Assembly: GCF_000294775.2 (NCBI RefSeq)
Contig: NZ_CP015506.1
Coordinates: forward strand, 4,005,501-4,069,500
Reading direction: 5' to 3'
Source of the DNA: Cytobacillus oceanisediminis 2691
Lineage (GTDB): Bacteria; Bacillota; Bacilli; Bacillales; Cytobacillaceae
Length of the DNA: 64,000 bases
This document shows, one piece after another, positions 19,502 to 29,361 of this stretch. The stretch's first letter is position 1. Every line of letters begins with the position of its first letter. The position numbers and the translations under genes were made by a program. The notes below the pieces were generated by a model. That model saw only the letters and a list, made by a program, of their open reading frames with translations, was not told the origin of the DNA and ran no database searches.

Positions 19502-20563
19502 TTAAAGAATGATCAATTCTTTAGTAGAATGAGTAAGCGTTTCGTTGTGATCCTTTGTAATGACTGTATCGTCCTCAATGCGGACACCGCCAAGGCCCGG
19601 TATGTAAATGCCCGGCTCCACCGTTACAACCATTCCAGGTTCAAGGATAACATCAGACTTAAATGACAATGCAGGCCCTTCATGCACTTCAAGCCCGATG
19701 CCATGTCCGGTAGAATGGCCAAAATACTCGCCATAGCCTTTACCAGAAATATAATCACGAGTTAAGGCATCTGCTTCTTTGCCGCTCATTCCCGGTTTGA
19801 TGCCTTCCATCCCCCGCTCCTGAGCTTCCTGCACGATTGTATAGATTTCTTTCAGCTTATCTTCAGGTTCTCCAACAGCAACCGTGCGGGTAATATCTGA
19901 AACATAGCCCTTATAATAAGCGCCGAAGTCCAGTGTGACAAAATCGCCTTTTTCGATAACCTTATCACTGGCGACTCCATGCGGAAGTGCTGAACGGTAT
20001 CCGGATGCTACGATAATATCAAACGATGATGAAACTGCACCCGCTTTTCTCATAAAAAATTCTAATTCATTCGAAACTTCCAGTTCAGTAATTCCCGGCC
20101 GAATGACATCAAGAATATGTTTAAACGCAGCATCTGCAATGTCAGCTGCCACCTTTATTATCTTAATCTCTGATTCGGTCTTTATCAAGCGTAACTTTTC
20201 AATTGTGTCAGAAACAGGGACAAGTTCAGCGTTAACAGCTTTTTCATAAGCCTTATAGGAAGAAAAAGTTAGATGATTCTCTTCAAAGCCAAGCTTTTTG
20301 ATCCCAAGCTGTTCAGCCTGTTTGGCAACTTCTTCAGGAATTGCACCAGTATGCTTTACAATTTCATACCCTTCACACTGTTTAGCTGCCTGTTCCGTGT
20401 AGCGGAAATCGGTTATGAAGATTGCTTTATCCGCACTGATTAATACGACGCCGGCTGAACCGGTAAAGCCAGTCATATAGCGGCGATTGTAACTGCTGGT
20501 AATCAGCATTCCATCTATCCCAGACTCTGTAAAGCGTTCGCGTAATTTTTGTATTTTCTCCAT
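19502..20563 (-). CDS. yqhT: Xaa-Pro aminopeptidase family peptidase (YqhT)
   Basis: M24-family metallopeptidase (353 residues) with a creatinase-like N-terminal domain and a pita-bread catalytic domain. Metal ligands lie in VTLDFGAYYKGYVSDITRT, GHSTGHGIGLEVHEGP, VVTVEPGIYIPG and GVRIEDDTVIT. The ATG at 20563 has GGGGAGAGG upstream. In-frame codons above it run into aroQ. A cytoplasmic role in proline-peptide turnover is inferred from the family. Confidence 0.94.
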   Translation of the reverse strand: MEKIQKLRERFTESGIDGMLITSSYNRRYMTGFTGSAGVVLISADKAIFITDFRYTEQAAKQCEGYEIVKHTGAIPEEVAKQAEQLGIKKLGFEENHLTFSSYKAYEKAVNAELVPVSDTIEKLRLIKTESEIKIIKVAADIADAAFKHILDVIRPGITELEVSNELEFFMRKAGAVSSSFDIIVASGYRSALPHGVASDKVIEKGDFVTLDFGAYYKGYVSDITRTVAVGEPEDKLKEIYTIVQEAQERGMEGIKPGMSGKEADALTRDYISGKGYGEYFGHSTGHGIGLEVHEGPALSFKSDVILEPGMVVTVEPGIYIPGLGGVRIEDDTVITKDHNETLTHSTKELIIL

Positions 20564-20564
20564 C

Positions 20565-21011
20565 TTATCCTCTCCCCTTTTGAATATCCAATAATGCATG
20601 AAAAGCAAGTTCATATCCTTTAAAGCCCAGGCCAACTATTTGCCCTATTGCAGCAGGTGCAATGACAGAAGTATGCCTGAATTCTTCTCTGGCATGAACA
20701 TTAGAAATATGTACTTCGATCAAAGGAACCTGGATTCCTGCAACAGCATCCCTGATCGCATAACTATAATGGGTAAATGCCCCGGGATTGAAAATAATAC
20801 CCTGTGTGCCATCTTCATTGGCGGAGTGAAGCTTGTCAATGAGTTCCCCTTCATGATTTGACTGAAAACAGGACACTTCTGTCTCAAACGAAGCACCCAA
20901 TGCTTTCATATTTTGCTCCAGCTGATCAAGCGTTTCTTTTCCATAAACACCTGGTTCCCTTTTGCCGAGCAGATTTAAATTCGGCCCATTTAACAGGAGT
21001 ATTTTCCCCAT
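20565..21011 (-). CDS. aroQ: 3-dehydroquinate dehydratase, type II
   Basis: Catalyses the third shikimate-pathway step. Signature segments are [21 protein letters not shown] with the catalytic tyrosine, [27 protein letters not shown], and [18 protein letters not shown]. The ATG at 21011 is preceded by AAAGGGGG at ideal distance; a TTG six bases upstream is less likely. About 148 residues. It ends 2 bp before yqhT starts. Confidence 0.97.
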   Translation of the reverse strand: MGKILLLNGPNLNLLGKREPGVYGKETLDQLEQNMKALGASFETEVSCFQSNHEGELIDKLHSANEDGTQGIIFNPGAFTHYSYAIRDAVAGIQVPLIEVHISNVHAREEFRHTSVIAPAAIGQIVGLGFKGYELAFHALLDIQKGRG

Positions 21012-21221
21012 GTTCAACCCCCTTTAACATAGTTGCTGACGGGCTTCTCTTTCTATTCAAGTCATTTCCCTGACAGCATCGAAAAAGAATGCCCATTAAG
21101 AACATTCTATCATAAAGCAAAATTTCATACAGTTCTGATGTATAGCGCTTTTCGCATAATTTTTCATCACTTAACAGCAATCATGCACAAAGATAAAACA
21201 TTCGTCATTATGCTTTGTTCA

Positions 21222-21752
21222 TCAAGTTAAATCCGGATCTGTGCGGGTCTTTTTTTCATCTTCAGTCTTGCCTCTGATTTCTTGGGCTTCATATGAAATG
21301 GAATACCCTACGAAAACGCCAAATAATATATAGAAACAGATCGATGTGATAATTGTATTCCGCTCAAGATCCCAAAACGGGCTGATTCCAGGAAAGATTG
21401 GGTTGAGTATAAAAAATACCAGTAAAAAAAGGGCAACTCCATAGCCAGCCCCCACGAAAATACTTTGAAATTTCCGCAGCGCTGCATAATAAATTAAGGC
21501 CGCCACAATTGATATTCCTCCAATAAAGAGAATTGAGATCAATGTTCCCAGCCAGCCCTCTTTCCAGGCACCAATCGTCCAGGGTTCGAGAATGACATTA
21601 GGGCGAATTTCGGTAAAATTAAACACGTATGCCAGATAGGCCAGGCCGCTCCAAAGAATGCCTCCAACCAGTCCGGTAATGACCACCATTGCCATAAAAG
21701 ACATTGGTTTTTCCCTTTGATCCTGTTCCAAGCGCTCCTTTTCTTCTGCCAC
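21222..21752 (-). CDS. yqhR: YqhR family membrane protein
   Basis: A 176-residue protein with four predicted membrane helices (FMAMVVITGLVGGILWSGLA, LGTLISILFIGGISIVAAL, SIFVGAGYGVALFLLVFFI, IITSICFYILFGVFVGYSI) and charged termini. The function is unknown. The start is GTG with a near-perfect AAAGGAGGTG RBS. Position beside aroQ matches the Bacillus yqhR gene. Confidence 0.85.
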   Translation of the reverse strand: MAEEKERLEQDQREKPMSFMAMVVITGLVGGILWSGLAYLAYVFNFTEIRPNVILEPWTIGAWKEGWLGTLISILFIGGISIVAALIYYAALRKFQSIFVGAGYGVALFLLVFFILNPIFPGISPFWDLERNTIITSICFYILFGVFVGYSISYEAQEIRGKTEDEKKTRTDPDLT

Positions 21753-22178
21753 TTTGCGCCACCTCCTTTTCCTATTATGTCCACACGCATTTATTCCATT
21801 GCACCAGATTTAAAATAAATGCAGATTGGATTAACTATCCTGCAAAGATCGTCCATATTTTTTATATAATTTCCTGTTGTATAGAGGTTTTATGAGATTT
21901 TAGGTCGAATAAAATAATTAATGATACAGTCCTTTGATTTTGTGCTTATTTGAGGTAATGTGTGTTCCGGGACTTGTGTGCATAGCATAAATTTAAGTAT
22001 AGGCAGCATCCAGCTATTCCCGATACTTATTAAAAGATATATTCCGCTGTTTAAATTGTAAAGAAATAGGAAAAGAAAAATATGAAGACAACTTTCATTA
22101 ATTATTTCGATAAACTTTAGCTTATATAGTTTAAAAGCTTATAAAATTGCTCATCATGCTTTTAGGGAGGTGGCTTTC
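21753..22178. other. Intergenic region yqhR-yqhP (yqhQ missing)
   Basis: AT-rich region of about 420 bp between divergent yqhR and yqhP with no gene that I can support. In B. subtilis the yqhQ gene lies between these two; no remnant was recognised here. The region should hold promoters for both strands. Confidence 0.5.
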
Positions 22179-22556
22179 TTGAAAAAACCATTTACATTTT
22201 ATATTGTCTCCGGGCTCATTTTGCTAGCTGTTATCGGAGTTGCCGTCAGCCTGATCTCAAATCCTGCCGGTTTTTTGCAGAGAATAGCTGTCATTGTCAT
22301 CATTGGTGCTGTTGTATACTTTCTTTTTCAGCGCTTTAACAGATTTAATCCCTCAAAGCGGGAACAGCGAGCTTTTATAAAGGCAGCCAAAAAATCAAAA
22401 AGGCGCTTTAACAATAAAGAAACGGGCTCAGCCAATGGAAGAAAGGCTTCTGTAGGTTCCCTTACTTCAATTAAAAAGGCTAAGAAAAAATCTTCTCCAC
22501 ACTTGACAGTCATAGAAGGCAAAAAAGGCAAAAAGAAAAATCGAGCCTCCCTTTAA
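22179..22556 (+). CDS. yqhP: YqhP-like small membrane protein
   Basis: About 125 residues. Two N-terminal hydrophobic helices (FYIVSGLILLAVIGVAVSLI, IAVIVIIGAVVYFLFQRF) are followed by a strongly basic, lysine-rich tail (KKAKKKSS..., KKGKKKNRASL). Function unknown. I chose the TTG at 22179, with GGGAGGTGG upstream, over the GTG at 22170, which overlaps that RBS. Neighbourhood matches yqhP. Confidence 0.75.
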   Translation: MKKPFTFYIVSGLILLAVIGVAVSLISNPAGFLQRIAVIVIIGAVVYFLFQRFNRFNPSKREQRAFIKAAKKSKRRFNNKETGSANGRKASVGSLTSIKKAKKKSSPHLTVIEGKKGKKKNRASL

Positions 22557-22573
22557 CTCGGGCTCGATTTTTT
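22536..22573. terminator. Bidirectional terminator yqhP/yqhO
   Basis: Stem AAAAATCGAGCC/GGCTCGATTTTT, with the yqhP stop codon located inside the loop. T-rich on both strands, so it can end yqhP (plus) and transcripts from yqhO (minus). Confidence 0.8.
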
Positions 22574-22636
22574 ACTTTTATATGATAAGTCCTGAATTCT
22601 GGGGAACCTTCAAGAATCGGGCTCTGGCTTTTCTCT

Positions 22637-23521
22637 TTAATAGCTCCATGATGAAAAAAATTGCTCCGCACATTGCCTGCCGTGCTCCAGAAGATCTTTT
22701 TTCTTTTGCTCGGTTATATTAAATTCAGCAGTCAGCACGCCATCCGTTGGAATGAAAATAATGTTTTGTGCATGTTTTCTGGAGATGTATCTGGCATCAT
22801 GTGCATCCTTCATCGTTTCAAAAAGCGCAGCATACATTTGGATGGCGTTGTCAATTTTATTCGGCGGCCGTTCGCTTAAATTATGGCTTAACTTTATCCC
22901 GAGGACAGGCCTTGTCTTTTTCACGTTTTCCTTATCAAAAAGCCACATGGGAAAATTGCTTAGAACCCCGCCATCCACAATGACACTCGAGCTGCTGTAT
23001 GCGTTCAGCTTAACCGGCTCAAAAAAATACGGGAGACTGCAGCTCATCCTTATCGCCTTTGCTACCGAAAACGAAGCGGGGTCAATCCCATAATTTATAA
23101 GATCATCGGGCAGTACTACCAGTCTTCCGTTTGTCAGGTCAGAAGCTATGACTCTCAGCGATTGCGGAGGAAGGTCTGAAAAGGTTCTAATCCCCCTGTC
23201 AGCCAGCTTTTGAGCAATCCAGGTTTCCAGCTCGGATCCTTTATATAATCCCAGCCGCCAATAAAGGTTAAGCCATTTTCCTACTGCGAAGGGAATAAAG
23301 GTTTTTCTTTCATCAAGAAGCTTTTTTACATCAAACTGATCGACGAGCTGATATATTTCATCACTTGTATAATTGGCAGCAATTAAAGCAGCAACGATGG
23401 AACCAGCACTTGTCCCTGCAACCCGCTTAAATCGAAAGCCTCTTTTGTGAACTTCCTCATAAGCACCGATTAACGCAAACCCCTTGATGCCTCCTCCTGA
23501 AAAAACCCCATCTATATACAT
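22637..23521 (-). CDS. yqhO: Patatin-like phospholipase (YqhO)
   Basis: Serine hydrolase with a Ser-Asp dyad. The oxyanion-hole motif FSGGGIKGFALIGA and nucleophile motif GTSAGSIVAALIA are at residues ~8-50; the dyad aspartate is in IVDGGVLSNFP. 294 residues from the ATG at 23521, which has AGGAGTGG upstream. A lipase or acyl-hydrolase role is inferred from the fold; the substrate is unknown. Confidence 0.9.
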   Translation of the reverse strand: MYIDGVFSGGGIKGFALIGAYEEVHKRGFRFKRVAGTSAGSIVAALIAANYTSDEIYQLVDQFDVKKLLDERKTFIPFAVGKWLNLYWRLGLYKGSELETWIAQKLADRGIRTFSDLPPQSLRVIASDLTNGRLVVLPDDLINYGIDPASFSVAKAIRMSCSLPYFFEPVKLNAYSSSSVIVDGGVLSNFPMWLFDKENVKKTRPVLGIKLSHNLSERPPNKIDNAIQMYAALFETMKDAHDARYISRKHAQNIIFIPTDGVLTAEFNITEQKKKDLLEHGRQCAEQFFSSWSY

Positions 23522-23626
23522 GTAAGCCACTCCTGTCGATGTACTTGCCCATAGAGGAACTCTTACTTATACATCTTTAATCAGGAGCTTTTTAAAATAG
23601 TACGGCTGACAAGCAAAAACTCAGGT

Positions 23627-24652
23627 TTAGGTGAAATATTGCACTTCTGCTTCTGGAAAACAAGAGTGAATATACCCCCTAATCGTATTTTCAAGATCCT
23701 TTGCTTCATCAGTCGGATAAACATACTTGCCTATTCCATATCTTCCCCACTTGTATTTGCGTTTTTCTTCATCCATTTCCAGCTTTGTTTTCGGGTAGCG
23801 TTTTTCAATTACCTTTTTGGCTGGTTTTGTAAATCTGTGCTGGATTAACTCGAAAGTTAATCCTTCCAGATTGATGCCTTCGAGCGATTTGCTTAACCTT
23901 TGAAAAAGTTCATGATAGCCTTCACGCCAATCATCATGCATGTAAATAGGCGCTACGATAAAGCCAAGCGGGTAGCCGGCATTAGCTACTTTGCGGGCAG
24001 CTTCAAGCCGATCGTCGAAAGAGGAAGTGCCCGGTTCAAAGTTTTTTATTACAAACCGCGAATTAACACTAAATCGAAATCGGGTTTTCCCATTATGTTT
24101 AGCATCAAGCAGATGGTCGACATGATGATACTTAGTGACAAAGCGGAGCTGGCCATACTCCGTCTGGCCAATAAATTCAATTGTTTTTTTCAGAGAATGG
24201 GTCAAATGATCAATCCCTACGATATCGGATGTACATGCAGCTTCAAATCGTGTAAGCTCCGGCTTTCTCTCCTCCATATATTTAGAGGCCTGCTCAAAGA
24301 TTTCTTCAAGGTTTACATACGTGCGAATATATGGCTTGCTTCCAAGTGTGGTTTGCAGATAGCAATAGTGGCAGTGGCCCATGCAGCCTGTAGCAAGCGG
24401 AATGGCATATTCTGCCGAAGGCTTGGATGTATCAAATTTCAGAGTTCGTCTGATGCCTACCACCAAAGTGGATTTCGCATTGCGGTACTTTTGCAATTCG
24501 TTATCACCGGGAATATTTCTCACCTGGTTATGTGATGTTGTTTCCCTAATTTCCAAGTTCATTTTTTCAAATTTTTCCTTTAGCTCTCTTCCTAGGGGAT
24601 ATTCGAGAGCTTGAGGTTCTATATAAACTAGCTGAGGGATAAATGGCTTCAT
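23627..24652 (-). CDS. splB: Spore photoproduct lyase
   Basis: Radical-SAM enzyme repairing the spore photoproduct (5-thyminyl-5,6-dihydrothymine) during germination. The [4Fe-4S] cluster motif is in ATGCMGHCHYCYLQTT (CxxxCxxC). It is 341 residues, the usual SplB length, with C-terminal conserved LTFELIQHRFTKPAKKVI. No splA homologue is adjacent, unlike B. subtilis. Confidence 0.95.
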   Translation of the reverse strand: MKPFIPQLVYIEPQALEYPLGRELKEKFEKMNLEIRETTSHNQVRNIPGDNELQKYRNAKSTLVVGIRRTLKFDTSKPSAEYAIPLATGCMGHCHYCYLQTTLGSKPYIRTYVNLEEIFEQASKYMEERKPELTRFEAACTSDIVGIDHLTHSLKKTIEFIGQTEYGQLRFVTKYHHVDHLLDAKHNGKTRFRFSVNSRFVIKNFEPGTSSFDDRLEAARKVANAGYPLGFIVAPIYMHDDWREGYHELFQRLSKSLEGINLEGLTFELIQHRFTKPAKKVIEKRYPKTKLEMDEEKRKYKWGRYGIGKYVYPTDEAKDLENTIRGYIHSCFPEAEVQYFT

Positions 24653-24748
24653 TAGGCATACCTCACTTTATCAATTTGTCCTGCCAGCGGAAAAATGTCA
24701 GCAGAACCCTATGTCTGTAGTATGAACCAATTAATCCAACAGCAAAAA

Positions 24749-24779
24749 AAGAAGATGGAACAATTATTTCCATCTTCTT
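24749..24779 (-). terminator. Terminator after nrdJ
   Basis: Stem GAAGATGGAA/TTCCATCTTC, followed on the minus strand by T7. It lies just downstream of the nrdJ stop. Confidence 0.85.
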
Positions 24780-24799
24780 GGTTCGTTTAAATTATTCTT

Positions 24800-27361
24800 T
24801 TATAAACCGCATTTCAGCTGGGCATTACAGTTTGTGCAAGTATTGCAGCCGCCGATTTCTTTGACTTTTCCTTTACGGCATACTGGACATGTATTGCCGA
24901 CTTCAGAACCGATTGTTACATCGGTTGAACGCAGGTCGCTGATTGTATCAACCAGAACTACATGCTGCTTTGATTTTTCTTTTTTGACTGTATCTGTATC
25001 TTCAAAGCTGTTCTCTTCAGCTTTCAGCGTCAATACTTGAGAATCGCGTGAGCCGTCTACATAGACAGTGCCGCCCTTTGCACCGCCGCGGTATAAGCGT
25101 TCATACACTTGCTCAACCTGTTCAACACTGTAGCCCTTCGGTGCATTTACTGTTTTACTGATCGAGCTGTCGATCCAGCGCTGTATAACACATTGAACAT
25201 CTGCGTGGGCTTCAGGAGCCAGATCCATTGCTGCCACAAACCATTCAGGCAGATTATTAGGATCTGCATCCGGATTGCGGTCTAAATATTCCTGAACAAT
25301 ATCTGCCTTTACTTCAATGAACTTGCCTAAGCGGCCGCTCCTGAAGTATGAGAAGGAGAAATATGGTTCAAGACCTGTAGATACTCCAACCATGGTACCT
25401 GTGGATCCAGTAGGTGCAACAGTCAGAAGATGTGAATTACGGATTCCGCTTTGTAAAATGGATTCACGGATATCCTCAGGCATTTTCTGCATGAAGCCTG
25501 TTTCTGTAAAAGCTTTGCGCAGGCGATTTGTTTCTTCAGCATTTTCACCTGTTAAGAATGGGAAGCTCCCTTTTTCCTCCGCAAGCTCTACAGAAGCTCT
25601 GTAAGCTGTGGCTGCAATGGTTTCGAAGACTTTGTCAATCAGCACATTGCCTTCCTCAGAACCATATTCTGTTTCACAATAGATCAGCAGGTCATGAAGC
25701 CCCATAACGCCAAGACCAACACGGCGCTCGCCTAATGCCTGTTTTTTGTTTTCTTCAAGGAAGTATGGTGTAGCATCTATTACATTGTCCTGCATACGTA
25801 CTCCCACTTCAACAGTACGCTTCAGCTTTTCAAAATTAACGGTCTTATTTTCCTTATCTGCCATTTCTGCAAGGTTCACTGCTGCAAGGTTGCAGACTGA
25901 ATATGGTGCAAGAGGCTGTTCGCCACACGGATTTGTTGCTACAACCTTTTGTCCGTAAGCCTGTGCATTGGTCATGTCATTGGCATTATCAATAAAGAAA
26001 ATACCTGGCTCTGCCGAGTATGTTGCACAGATATTAATCAGGTTCCAAAGTTCTTTCGCTTTGATTTTGCGGTGAACACGGACTTTATAGCCAAGTTTTC
26101 CCCATTCTCTGACGTCACCGACTTTATGCCATTCTTCGTTGTAGGTTTTCATGGTATCAGCATCATATGATTCAACATCCGGGAAGCGAAGCTCATATTC
26201 TGCATCATTTTCAACTGCATCCATAAATTCTTTTGTCAGGCAGACTGAAATGTTTGCCCCGGTCAGGAATTCAGAATTATGAACACTGTAAGTACCGCCA
26301 GTCGCCAGTTTTTCTTCAGCATCCTGTATGATTTTATCGCTGAAACCGCCATAGCCGGGAATGCTCTTGTAATTGATAATACCCTGGTACATGGCTATTT
26401 CCTGTTCAGTAAATGGAGTGAATTTTAATTTTTCTTTAGCATATTTTTTTATTGTATCATCATTTGTATTTTCAAGAAGGAATCGTAAAATTCTTGGGTT
26501 TTGCATTTTCGAGATGATGAATTCGATGATGTCCGGGTGCCAATCTGCCAGCATAATCATCTGAGCGCCTCTGCGGGAACCTCCCTGCTCCACAAGGTGT
26601 GTAAGCTTCGCAATATCATCAAGCCAGGATACTGAACCCGATGACTTGCCGTTTACTCCTTTAGCCAGTGTGTTGCGCGGCCTTAGGGTTGAACCGTTTG
26701 TCCCAACTCCTCCGCCTCGGCTCATGATTTCCATTACCTGCTTTCGGTGCTCGGAAATTCCTTCACGGGAGTCCTGTACGAATGGCATTACGTAGCAATT
26801 GAAATACGTAACATCTGTGTCGGCACCCGCTCCATACAATACGCGGCCAGCCGGAATGAAATTCAAGTTTTTCAATTCCTGATAGAACTTTTCAAACCAT
26901 TCTTTTCTTTTTTCTTCGGTTTTCTCAACAGATGCCAGGCCTGTTGCGTTACGCTTGGCGATTTGCTCATAGAAGATTTCAAGGGGTTTCTCGATTACAT
27001 CAAGAGGCTTTGTAATAATGCCTGTTCTCGATTCTTCCGGATCATCCAGTACTCCTCTGTAGTCTTCCTCGACTAAAACCTTGGCTGTCTTGTTTTCCCA
27101 GTCAATATCCTGGATGAATCCTAAGCCTCGTGCCGGAAATTTTGGATCTTCCTTGATTGTGAGGACGACGAAGTCACCGTTTGTGAGTGTCACTTTCTCG
27201 GTGTCTTTGAAGGTGTAACGATCTAGCATAACTAAGCGGGAAACACCTTTGTGGGTCATTTTCATATCTGGGGTTACAGGGTGAACCTGAGGAAAAAGAC
27301 GGATATCCTTGTTTAAACGATCAATGTTCAATTTCATTTTTTGTCCTAGAGCAACAGACAT
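24800..27361 (-). CDS. nrdJ: Adenosylcobalamin-dependent (class II) ribonucleotide reductase
   Basis: Reduces ribonucleotides to deoxyribonucleotides using a B12-generated thiyl radical. Key parts are AGRVLYGAGADTDVTYFNCYV, SRGGGVGTNGSTLRP, the active-site strand NPCGEQPLAPYSVCNLAAVNLAE, VAPTGSTGTMVGVSTGLEPYF, and a C-terminal zinc-ribbon-like CPVCRKGKVKEIGGCNTCTNC. The ATG at 27361 has AAGGAG upstream; a further upstream in-frame start is unlikely. 853 residues. The gene is not part of the B. subtilis order and is preceded by two NrdR boxes. Confidence 0.95.
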   Translation of the reverse strand: MSVALGQKMKLNIDRLNKDIRLFPQVHPVTPDMKMTHKGVSRLVMLDRYTFKDTEKVTLTNGDFVVLTIKEDPKFPARGLGFIQDIDWENKTAKVLVEEDYRGVLDDPEESRTGIITKPLDVIEKPLEIFYEQIAKRNATGLASVEKTEEKRKEWFEKFYQELKNLNFIPAGRVLYGAGADTDVTYFNCYVMPFVQDSREGISEHRKQVMEIMSRGGGVGTNGSTLRPRNTLAKGVNGKSSGSVSWLDDIAKLTHLVEQGGSRRGAQMIMLADWHPDIIEFIISKMQNPRILRFLLENTNDDTIKKYAKEKLKFTPFTEQEIAMYQGIINYKSIPGYGGFSDKIIQDAEEKLATGGTYSVHNSEFLTGANISVCLTKEFMDAVENDAEYELRFPDVESYDADTMKTYNEEWHKVGDVREWGKLGYKVRVHRKIKAKELWNLINICATYSAEPGIFFIDNANDMTNAQAYGQKVVATNPCGEQPLAPYSVCNLAAVNLAEMADKENKTVNFEKLKRTVEVGVRMQDNVIDATPYFLEENKKQALGERRVGLGVMGLHDLLIYCETEYGSEEGNVLIDKVFETIAATAYRASVELAEEKGSFPFLTGENAEETNRLRKAFTETGFMQKMPEDIRESILQSGIRNSHLLTVAPTGSTGTMVGVSTGLEPYFSFSYFRSGRLGKFIEVKADIVQEYLDRNPDADPNNLPEWFVAAMDLAPEAHADVQCVIQRWIDSSISKTVNAPKGYSVEQVEQVYERLYRGGAKGGTVYVDGSRDSQVLTLKAEENSFEDTDTVKKEKSKQHVVLVDTISDLRSTDVTIGSEVGNTCPVCRKGKVKEIGGCNTCTNCNAQLKCGL

Positions 27362-27475
27362 TGTTACAACTCCTTCTAAATTCAATTATCAATTTGTGTA
27401 AGTATTCTGGCAGATAGGGTAAATCTATCTGTTTTAAAAGAGTACCCTAAAGTTACCATACCTCAAACCCCAAAA

Positions 27476-27522
27476 TCAATATATAGTGTCCTAAATATTT
27501 TCGACACCACTACATATTGTGT
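27476..27522 (-). promoter_or_regulatory. Tandem NrdR boxes upstream of nrdJ
   Basis: On the minus strand ACACAATATGTAGT (27509-27522) and ACACTATATATTGA (27476-27489), start-to-start distance 33 bp. Both match the NrdR operator pattern ACACwATATmTwGT, and a spacing of about three helical turns is typical. They lie 115-160 bp before the nrdJ start. NrdR represses reductase genes when dATP/ATP is high. Confidence 0.85.
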
Positions 27523-27685
27523 CTAGTTCAACTAAAAGTGATTTTGTCAAACTTAAAATATACCAAAATTTAAAGAAAAACAGAGTTAATAGCCGATTTC
27601 CGACAATTAACGATAAATTTTAACATATTTTGAAGCTTGCACTTTTCCAGGGCAACAATTGGAAAATTATTCATTAAAAAAAGAG

Positions 27686-27707
27686 AAAAAGCGACTTTGC
27701 CGCTTTT
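27686..27707 (-). terminator. Terminator after lipM
   Basis: Stem AAAAGCG/CGCTTTT with a 7-nt loop, then a T-rich tract on the minus strand. It overlaps the lipM stop. Confidence 0.6.
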
Positions 27708-28542
27708 ATCTCTTATAGTTCCAGTCATCACTTTCATATCGCTCTTTTGCGATTTTTTGTACATATGCCATTTCTTCATCTGTAAGCTTGTAAGGTTCAA
27801 GTTCAATATTCAAGCCTTCTTCAAATCCCTTTTTGAAAGCTGCTTTTGCTTGATCCAGGGTAATTTTTTCAGTTGTCAGCTCATTTATAGCAACAGCTTT
27901 ATTCTTAAAAGCTTTTTGCATTCTCTCTTTGACTCTGTCATTCGGATATTTGAACAAGCTGAACAGCTTGTCTTCATCCAAATCAAGCAAAATGGAACCA
28001 TGCTGAAGGATTACCCCTTTTTGCCTTGTTTGTGCACTCCCAGCCACTTTACGGCCTTCTACAACAAGTTCATACCAGCTGGGGGCATCAAAACAAACAG
28101 CAGATCTTGGATTTTTCAGAGAGTCCCTTTCTTCAGCTGTCTTCGGCACTGCAAAATAAGCTTCCATCCCAAGTCCGTGAAAACCTTTTAAAATCCCTTC
28201 CGAAATAACTCTGTATGCTTCAGTTACTGTATTCGGCATTTCGGGGTGGGCTTCAGGTACGATCACACTGTATGTGAGTTCATGTTCATGAAGTACGCCT
28301 CTTCCGCCTGTAGGCCTTCGGACAAATCCCAATCCATGCTGCTTCACAGCTTCCATATCTATTTCTTTTTCAACCTTTTGGAAATAGCCGATTGAAAGAG
28401 TCGCCGGATTCCAGCCGTAAAAACGGATTACAGGAGGCATTTTGCCCTCACTGTTCCAGTCAAGCAACGCCTCATCCAAAGCCATATTAAAAGAAGGTGA
28501 CCCCTCTTTTGAATCGATAAAACGCCAAACCTCTTTAGTCAT
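27706..28542 (-). CDS. lipM: Octanoyl-[GcvH]:protein/lipoyl transferase LipM
   Basis: Biotin/lipoate protein ligase fold enzyme that in Bacillus transfers octanoate from ACP to GcvH. The conserved segments are [51 protein letters not shown], the active-site region [26 protein letters not shown], and [11 protein letters not shown]. 278 residues. Its neighbourhood with the glycine cleavage genes fits the GcvH-centred lipoate pathway. Confidence 0.92.
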   Translation of the reverse strand: MTKEVWRFIDSKEGSPSFNMALDEALLDWNSEGKMPPVIRFYGWNPATLSIGYFQKVEKEIDMEAVKQHGLGFVRRPTGGRGVLHEHELTYSVIVPEAHPEMPNTVTEAYRVISEGILKGFHGLGMEAYFAVPKTAEERDSLKNPRSAVCFDAPSWYELVVEGRKVAGSAQTRQKGVILQHGSILLDLDEDKLFSLFKYPNDRVKERMQKAFKNKAVAINELTTEKITLDQAKAAFKKGFEEGLNIELEPYKLTDEEMAYVQKIAKERYESDDWNYKR

Positions 28543-28724
28543 ATGTAGCCCTCATTTTCAGATTCTTTAACTAGTCATTTGCGGTTAATAGTCTACCAAA
28601 ATTCCAGTGAAATTTAAAGCAAGTTGAATTTCCATAACAAATTTAACAGATTTCCTTTACTCCTATTAGGAAAGGCTTATATAATATTAGTTGGCTTACC
28701 TATGTGTGAAAGGAGAAAGACATA

Positions 28725-29108
28725 TTGGAAACACTTTATTTCATTCTTATCATTTTGGGTGCAATCATTACCTATTCCGTGATAACCTGGTTTTATCAGC
28801 GCCGAATTGTTAAAACGCTTACGGAAGACCAGTTCAGAGAAGGCTACAGAAAAGCCCAATTAATCGATGTACGTGAACCAAATGAATTTGAAAACGGCCA
28901 TATTTTAGGTGCCCGCAATATACCGCTTTCACAAATGAAAATGCGCATGAAGGAATTGCGTCCGGACAAGCCAGTCTACTTATATTGCCAAAGCGGCATG
29001 AGAAGTGCGAGAGCTGCCCAGTTTTTGCATCGTAAAGGCTACAAAGACCTTTCACACCTGCAGGGCGGATTTAAAAAATGGACAGGAAAAGTGAAAGCGA
29101 AAAAATAA
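28725..29108 (+). CDS. yqhL: Membrane-anchored rhodanese-like protein YqhL
   Basis: An N-terminal membrane helix (FILIILGAIITYSVITWFY) precedes a rhodanese domain with LIDVREPNEFENGHI and the catalytic loop YCQSGMRSARAA (cysteine present). 127 residues. The start is TTG, with AAGGAGA 8 nt upstream. Divergent from lipM. Sulfurtransferase activity is inferred. Confidence 0.9.
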   Translation: METLYFILIILGAIITYSVITWFYQRRIVKTLTEDQFREGYRKAQLIDVREPNEFENGHILGARNIPLSQMKMRMKELRPDKPVYLYCQSGMRSARAAQFLHRKGYKDLSHLQGGFKKWTGKVKAKK

Positions 29109-29123
29109 TAGCAATATTTAAAA

Positions 29124-29148
29124 AGACCCCGTTATTTTAACGGGGTCT
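29124..29148 (+). terminator. Terminator after yqhL
   Basis: Perfect stem AGACCCCGTT/AACGGGGTCT with an ATTTT loop, just after the yqhL stop. The downstream T tract is short. Confidence 0.75.
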
Positions 29149-29330
29149 ATTGATTGGAAACCCCTCTTCTAAGTTCAATCATATAATCTATTCGCCAAAA
29201 CCGCTGTTCTTTTCTCATTTAGCTTGTTTCATGCCCAGGTTTTCGATTCCTTTCCCCGGAATCGCTGCAAATTCCCAAATTTCCCTATTCCTTCCCAGAG
29301 TTCACAAGTAGTCTATAAGACGCAAAAAAA

Positions 29331-29352
29331 GAGTGCCCTCTTAGGGACACCC
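29331..29352 (-). terminator. Terminator of the gcv operon
   Basis: Imperfect stem GTGCCCT/AGGGACAC with T7 following on the minus strand, immediately after gcvPB. Confidence 0.75.
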
Positions 29353-29361
29353 TTTTTCGTT

